NCBI GenBank assembly: GCA_964195005.1
Contig: CAXMOO010000007.1
Location: 1-26,613, forward strand
Direction of reading: 5' to 3'
DNA length: 26,613 nt
Source: JAUXLW01 sp964195005
GTDB taxonomy: Bacteria; Actinomycetota; Acidimicrobiia; Spongiisociales; SHLN01
The notes under the pieces are model-generated. The model worked only from the letters and a program-made list of their open reading frames with translations, did no database searches and was not told the origin of the DNA. Below, in pieces: positions 23,493-26,613 of the stretch (position 1 is the first letter of the stretch; each line of letters opens with the position of its first letter). A program made the translations under genes and the position numbers.

Positions 23493-23840
23493 ATGAAGGA
23501 ACAGGTCACGGAACTCGGTGCGTTCATACGTGCACAGCGTCAGCGGAGTGCCATCTCGCTCCGCAAACTGGCCGAACAAGCGGGTGTATCGAACCCGTAT
23601 CTCAGCCAGATTGAGCGGGGCCTGAGGAAGCCATCTGCGGAGATTCTCAAAGGGATCGCCAAGGGACTTTCGATATCGGCCGAGACGATTTACGTCCGGG
23701 CAGGACTTCTGGACTCATCACCGAATGGCACACCATCGGTCGTCGAGGCCATCGACGCTGACACGGGACTAACCGCCCACCAGCGCCAGGCACTGCTCGA
23801 GGTTTACCGAAGTTTCATCGATCACGAACAAGACGATTAG
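23493..23840 (+). CDS. XRE-family transcriptional regulator (Rv0474-like)
   Basis: 115 residues. The N-terminal helix-turn-helix (about 9-65) is clear: LGAFIRAQRQRSAISLRKLA, EQAGVSNPYLSQIERGLRKP and SAEILKGIAKGLSISAETIY. The phrase SNPYLSQIERGLRKPS is typical of the actinobacterial regulator next to hbhA (Rv0474 in Mycobacterium tuberculosis). The C-terminal tail (about 75-115) is acidic and helical. There is no ribosome site; the -10 box 9 nt upstream suggests a leaderless or nearly leaderless mRNA. It precedes the HbhA/phasin-like gene by 10 nt, so the two form an operon and the regulator probably controls both. Confidence 0.85.
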   Translation: MKEQVTELGAFIRAQRQRSAISLRKLAEQAGVSNPYLSQIERGLRKPSAEILKGIAKGLSISAETIYVRAGLLDSSPNGTPSVVEAIDADTGLTAHQRQALLEVYRSFIDHEQDD

Positions 23841-23850
23841 GAGGACCAAA

Positions 23851-24270
23851 ATGGCCACTACAACCGACGGGCGCAAGGCGGCCTACGCTTTAATCGGCGC
23901 CCCAGTGTGGGCTGCCAAGCGACTGGCAGGGCTCACCTCGGATCTGGGAGACATCTCCCGCCGCGAAATTCAAGAGTGGATCAAGGAAGGCGAGCGGATC
24001 ACCAAGCGCCTCAGCGATAAGAAGGTCGTTGAGGAGTTGAGCGAACGGGTCGATCTCGAGCAGATTCAGGACCAGGTCGAGCGGTTGCGCGATCAGCTCG
24101 AGTCGGTGCTCGGTAGCTGGCGGGACAGCTTCCGGCCTGATAAGCCGGCAGCCAAAAAACCAGCCGCCAGGAAACCGGCCACGAAGAAGCCAGCGGTTAA
24201 GAAACCAGCCGCCAGGAAACCCGCCGCTACGAAACCGGTAGCCAAGAAGACGCCGACGTCAACCAGTTAG
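23851..24270 (+). CDS. HbhA/phasin-like protein with Lys/Ala/Pro-rich tail
   Basis: 139 residues. Residues about 36-88 form a charged amphipathic coiled coil (EWIKEGERITKRLSDKKVVE, QIQDQVERLRDQLESVLGSW). From about 96 to 133 the tail repeats KKPA, ARKPA and ATKPV units, strongly basic. This is the layout of mycobacterial heparin-binding hemagglutinin (HbhA), whose lysine-rich tail binds sulfated glycans and DNA, and it also resembles phasin or histone-H1-like tails. An N-terminal hydrophobic patch (AAYALIGAPVWAAKRLAGL) could contact lipid. Position after an Rv0474-like XRE gene supports orthology with hbhA in arrangement. The function here could be surface adhesion, lipid-body coating or nucleoid binding. 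AGGAGG (23838-23843) gives a strong ribosome site. Confidence 0.78.
   Translation: MATTTDGRKAAYALIGAPVWAAKRLAGLTSDLGDISRREIQEWIKEGERITKRLSDKKVVEELSERVDLEQIQDQVERLRDQLESVLGSWRDSFRPDKPAAKKPAARKPATKKPAVKKPAARKPAATKPVAKKTPTSTS
24157..24221 (+). repeat. 45-nt direct repeat in the Lys/Ala/Pro tail
   Basis: The 20-base stretch AAACCAGCCGCCAGGAAACC occurs at 24157-24176 and again at 24202-24221, 45 nt (15 codons) apart. This indicates recent tandem duplication of tail units and a site prone to length change. Confidence 0.75.
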
Positions 24271-24403
24271 CAGACCAGGAATAGAAGCCAGGCTCCTTGA
24301 AGGGAAAGCCCTCGGGGCGAGCCGGTCCGTCGCCTCAGGCCGAGCTGGCAGCACGTTCTTGGCGCCCGAGCCATTGCACGATCGGCCATGATCGAATGGA
24401 CAC

Positions 24404-24430
24404 AGAAGCGCCCCACCGAGGGGCGTTTCT
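24404..24430. terminator. Bidirectional terminator between the HbhA-like and DUF4332 genes
   Basis: AGAAGCGCCCC (24404-24414) pairs with GGGGCGTTTCT (24420-24430), 11 bp with one G-T wobble and a 5-nt loop, between converging genes. It lies 133 nt past the HbhA-like stop and 4 nt past the DUF4332 stop. The 3' arm carries TTTCT on the plus strand. The preceding bases 24271-24403 hold no gene I can support. Confidence 0.75.
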
Positions 24431-24434
24431 GCTT

Positions 24435-24839
24435 CTAGTGGCTGACGGCGGGTGGGAGATCTCCGGCATGATCAACCCAGCGTTTGACCATGACCTCAGT
24501 GGGAAGCCGGCGCACGAGCCGCTTCCTGGAGTTGACCTGAGTCAACTTCATGAGCAGGGACTGCGGGTTGCGGTTGCGGAGCTCCTTGCAGGTATCAACC
24601 CCGGCAGCTTCCAGGAGATCGGAGTATTCCTCTCCTACCCCCTTGACCCGCATCAAGTCCGCTCGATTCACCCATTCCAAAATCCGCCGCTCCGGGACCC
24701 CGGTGACAGAGGCGATCTCGCGCCTCCCGCCGCGGGTCCCGGCTCGCTTGAGAAGCTTCTCGGTCGTGCGAACGCCGGCTCTCCGCAGGGTGCGGGCCTC
24801 CGTTCGGCTCAAGCCATCGATGGTGTCAATCGAACCCAC
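24435..24839 (-). CDS. DUF4332 (helix-hairpin-helix) protein
   Basis: 134 residues composed of successive helix-hairpin-helix-like units: IDGLSRTEARTLRRAGVRTTEKLLKRAG, quoted here as IDGLSRTEARTLRRAGV and RTTEKLLKRAG; then VTGVPERRILEWVNRADLMR; then VKGVGEEYSDLLEAAGVDTCKELRNRNPQ, quoted as VKGVGEEYSDLLEAAGV. The pattern of a G-V-G turn followed by AGV-x-T-x-x-EL is the DUF4332 signature. These domains usually contact nucleic acid without sequence specificity, but no enzyme domain is attached here and the function is unknown. The C-terminus is basic (VNSRKRLVRRLP). A GTG start at 24839 is used. It converges with the HbhA-like gene and shares its terminator. Confidence 0.78.
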   Translation of the reverse strand: MGSIDTIDGLSRTEARTLRRAGVRTTEKLLKRAGTRGGRREIASVTGVPERRILEWVNRADLMRVKGVGEEYSDLLEAAGVDTCKELRNRNPQSLLMKLTQVNSRKRLVRRLPTEVMVKRWVDHAGDLPPAVSH

Positions 24840-24895
24840 CCGAAATCCTTTCTCGCAGTCTGATCCTCGCCCATGTGCAATTTAGCAATGTGAGT

Positions 24896-25483
24896 TCATG
24901 CCGCGCCAAATCGGTCGCGGGCTCGGACAACATCTGACGTCATTTTGATGCGCGGTGGGGCCGCTTTGTCGAAGCGAATTTCGGTGACCCATTGCGGGTG
25001 TGCCGCCGCTATCTCCAGCGGAGGAAGCCGACGGCTCATCACGTCATCCCACCGGATGCGGTCCACGATGATCGGATATCCCGGCTCGTAGCGATAGATG
25101 GGCAAGGTGATATCGCCGGCGTGGCCTGCCGTCAGGGCTGCCACGTGGTCCCTGCTGATTCCGGGCTGGTTGCCGAGCACGAGCAGGGATGGCACCGAGA
25201 CCCGCTCTCTGGCCAGGTGATCGAGACCGATGGTCACCGACGAGCCGAGACCCGCCTCCCAGCCGTAGTTCACAACCACTACGGCAGGACCGAGATTCGT
25301 CGCACCGAGGATCTCATCTGCCTTCCAGCCGAGGACCACGACTAAGGGATCGACGTCCCAGCTCGCCAACTCGCCAACGATGAACTCCAGGAGTGGTTGG
25401 TCATTCCAATCGATCAGTTGCACCGGCTCGCCGAGGACCTCCGAAGGGCCGGCTGCCAGCACGATCGCGGCCAGCGGCGTCAC
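24896..25483 (-). CDS. MobA/MocA-like nucleotidyltransferase, degenerate active site
   Basis: 195 residues from GTG 25483. The Rossmann-like NTP-transferase start LAAIVLAAG is present, followed by PLLEFIVGEL, VVVLGWKADEI, WEAGLGSSVTIGL and LVLGNQPGIS. The last two correspond to the GMGSS and GDQP segments of molybdenum cofactor cytidylyltransferases. The residues that normally make the nucleotide loop (LAAG-x-x-x-R-x-G-x-x-K) are replaced: LAAGPSEVLGEPVQ lacks the Arg and the Lys. The metal-binding Asp of DQP is Asn. The protein may therefore be inactive, or may use another substrate. The GTG start overlaps the DUF2017 stop (GTGA), so the gene is coupled to the clpS operon. A start at 25552 is possible but would extend into DUF2017. 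Confidence 0.72.
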   Translation of the reverse strand: MTPLAAIVLAAGPSEVLGEPVQLIDWNDQPLLEFIVGELASWDVDPLVVVLGWKADEILGATNLGPAVVVVNYGWEAGLGSSVTIGLDHLARERVSVPSLLVLGNQPGISRDHVAALTAGHAGDITLPIYRYEPGYPIIVDRIRWDDVMSRRLPPLEIAAAHPQWVTEIRFDKAAPPRIKMTSDVVRARDRFGAA

Positions 25484-25950
25484 AAGCGATCCATCAGCTC
25501 TTCCACCAGCTCGGCCTGCAGATAGGCCAAGAACCCGAGGGCGGCCTGCCACGGATCCGCGGGTTCGCCGGCGTCTTCCCAGCCCGGCTCGGTAATCCCC
25601 ATTCGGGCGGCGAGAGCAAGGCGGGTATCACCGAGCACGGTGAGCCAGCTCTCCGCTTCATCCGGCGTTAGTAATCCGCCATCAGAATCGAGACGCTCCA
25701 AAGACGCCAGGAAACCGCCTCGATCCGACTGACGTTCGACTGCGAGATCGGGACCGGTGATCGCCTCGAGGTCGGCCTGTGCTGACGGGTCGTCAGGATA
25801 TGCCGCCACATGCAACCGGGCGTACGCAGGGTCGGCCGGGTCCTGATCGACATGCGCCAGCAATCCCGGCAGTCCGGACAAGAACGCCAGCTCGTCTGTT
25901 GAGAGCCGAACCGACACACCATCCGGCTGTGACTTAAAGGGCCGCCTCAC
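25480..25950 (-). CDS. DUF2017 protein, clpS-linked
   Basis: 156 residues. It has the layout of the actinobacterial DUF2017 family, which regularly sits beside clpS: a basic start (MRRPFK), [20 protein letters not shown], a central acidic region ([20 protein letters not shown]), then [26 protein letters not shown] and a C-terminal helix ([20 protein letters not shown]). The function is not known. The conserved link with clpS suggests a role in Clp proteolysis or N-degron recognition. The ATG start overlaps the clpS stop (ATGA), and its stop overlaps the next gene's GTG. Confidence 0.85.
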   Translation of the reverse strand: MRRPFKSQPDGVSVRLSTDELAFLSGLPGLLAHVDQDPADPAYARLHVAAYPDDPSAQADLEAITGPDLAVERQSDRGGFLASLERLDSDGGLLTPDEAESWLTVLGDTRLALAARMGITEPGWEDAGEPADPWQAALGFLAYLQAELVEELMDRL

Positions 25951-26231
25951 GACTGCTCGATCGTTGCCCAGAGGCCGTAGTGGTGAAGCCGGTGGCAGTC
26001 GAGCTCAACTTTCTCTCGCGGACCGTTAACGACCGCACACTTTCCCTCGTTGTGCACCATGAGCATCTTGCGGGTGGCCTCAGCCTCATTGAAGCCGAAC
26101 AAACGACGAAACACATAGACGACATAGGACATGAGGTTGACCGGGTCATCCCAAACGATCACTCGCCACTCTCGGGATTCGAGGTCGGACGGGTCATCGA
26201 CAATGTCATCGACTGGAGCAGCGGTAGTCAT
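25947..26231 (-). CDS. clpS: ATP-dependent Clp protease adaptor ClpS
   Basis: 94 residues. After a flexible acidic N-terminus (1-20), the core [40 protein letters not shown] and [27 protein letters not shown] gives the ClpS fold. Asp28, Asp29 and Asn32 and His60 (MVHNEGK) match the N-degron pocket residues of the family. ClpS delivers proteins with destabilising N-terminal residues to the Clp unfoldase. The ATG at 26231 overlaps the end of the HTH gene and its stop overlaps the DUF2017 start, so three genes are chained by ATGA-type overlaps. Confidence 0.93.
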   Translation of the reverse strand: MTTAAPVDDIVDDPSDLESREWRVIVWDDPVNLMSYVVYVFRRLFGFNEAEATRKMLMVHNEGKCAVVNGPREKVELDCHRLHHYGLWATIEQS

Positions 26232-26437
26232 GTCCGCGACCTGTCACCGTCCCGCTGACGATTGAGGAACTCCTCGAAGTCGGCTCGGGCCACCCGCCAT
26301 TCACGTCCGAACTTCACTCCTTTGATCTCTCCGAACCTCAGCATGCGGGTGACAACAAAGCTGGATACGTCCATGTAGTCGCAAATATCAGCCACAGAGA
26401 GCCATTCTTTGGGAAGGTCCACTCGTATCCGGTCCAT
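26228..26437 (-). CDS. Excisionase-type (HTH_17/MerR-like) DNA-binding protein
   Basis: 69 residues from ATG 26437 (71 from GTG 26443). A single winged-helix unit is visible: [40 protein letters not shown] and [11 protein letters not shown]. This is the excisionase/HTH_17 pattern, where the [10 protein letters not shown] part is the wing. It is probably a small transcription factor. It is first of the clpS operon and its end overlaps the clpS start by 4 bases. A TACCAT -10-like box (26454-26449) lies 5 nt before the GTG and 11 nt before the ATG, so a leaderless GTG start is a fair alternative. Confidence 0.78.
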   Translation of the reverse strand: MDRIRVDLPKEWLSVADICDYMDVSSFVVTRMLRFGEIKGVKFGREWRVARADFEEFLNRQRDGDRSRT

Positions 26438-26480
26438 AGCCACAGGTTATGGTACGCACTCGACTCCAACAAGAGGATCG

Positions 26481-26613
26481 ATGGACGACACACATGCACC
26501 GTTGATCGAAGACCTGACCAGGCGGCGGGGGGTGATCATGCTGCTCGGTGCGGCCGACACAGGAAAAACCACTTTCGCCAGGCAGCTGATGGCAGCCGCA
26601 TTGGTGACGGGCA
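26481..26613 (+). CDS. P-loop protein, 5' fragment (possible Clp1/Grc3-type polynucleotide kinase)
   Basis: 44 codons are present before the window ends. The start MDDTHAPLIEDLTRRRG is followed by VIMLLGAADTGKTTFARQLM, a Walker A motif (GAADTGKT) at about residues 23-30. The phrase MLLGAADTGKTTFAR resembles the P-loop of the Clp1/Grc3 RNA 5'-kinase family. That assignment rests on this short segment and is tentative. AAGAGGA (26471-26477) is a good ribosome site 3 nt before the ATG. It diverges from the clpS operon. Confidence 0.65.
   Translation, partial: MDDTHAPLIEDLTRRRGVIMLLGAADTGKTTFARQLMAAALVTG

Overview
This is a dense, GC-rich chromosomal window with short intergenic gaps and no rRNA, tRNA, CRISPR array, insertion sequence or phage gene that I can recognise. 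The gene content points to the Actinomycetota: a clpS-DUF2017 pair, an XRE regulator beside an HbhA/phasin-like protein with a Lys/Ala/Pro tail (the arrangement of Rv0474-hbhA), an adjacent ctaA-ctaB pair, a DUF222-type protein, a PF09826 beta-propeller lipoprotein and several apparently leaderless genes. The secreted beta-helix protein with FG-GAP-like repeats and the DUF4012 protein would suit an Acidimicrobiia-like lineage. That placement is inference.

Layout. 1-371 (-) is the 5' part of a DUF222-like gene. 434-2957 (-) is a leader peptide, an attenuator, a DAHP synthase/chorismate mutase fusion and an MFS transporter. 3101-4072 (+) is an SDR oxidoreductase. 4147-5969 (-) is ctaA-ctaB for heme A synthesis. 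6141-8783 (+) is a large secreted beta-helix protein. 9120-11096 (-) is selD plus an alpha/beta hydrolase. 11166-12692 (+) is a promoter, a compact structured leader RNA and mgtE. 12839-18414 (-) holds a hypothetical protein, a class IV PLP enzyme, an HhH-GPD glycosylase, glutamine-dependent NAD+ synthetase and a beta-propeller lipoprotein. 18536-20585 (-) is a second DAHP synthase followed by prephenate dehydrogenase. 20685-23441 (+) is a DUF4012/LamG-like membrane protein. 23493-24270 (+) is the XRE/HbhA-like pair. 24435-24839 (-) is a DUF4332 protein. 24896-26437 (-) is a tightly overlapping HTH-clpS-DUF2017-nucleotidyltransferase operon. 26481-26613 (+) is the start of a P-loop protein. 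No gene-free stretch exceeds 300 bases.

Two results stand out. First, selD is a selenoprotein gene. Reading through an in-frame TGA at 11052-11054 restores the whole N-terminus, including the active-site motif GAG-Sec-GCK, and a perfect 10-bp hairpin follows the TGA. An ordinary ORF call would lose the catalytic end of the enzyme. The organism is therefore predicted to decode UGA as selenocysteine. Second, the first DAHP synthase gene is preceded by a 16-codon leader peptide (5 Phe, 2 Tyr) and an intrinsic terminator, with an alternative pairing that makes a textbook ribosome-stalling attenuator responsive to aromatic amino acids. A third candidate is a set of three back-to-back hairpins between a good -10 box and mgtE, which could be a magnesium-responsive leader or a small RNA.

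The two aromatic clusters appear complementary. One DAHP synthase carries a C-terminal chorismate mutase and is under attenuation. The other carries an N-terminal ferredoxin-like domain, shows no attenuator and is coupled to tyrA.
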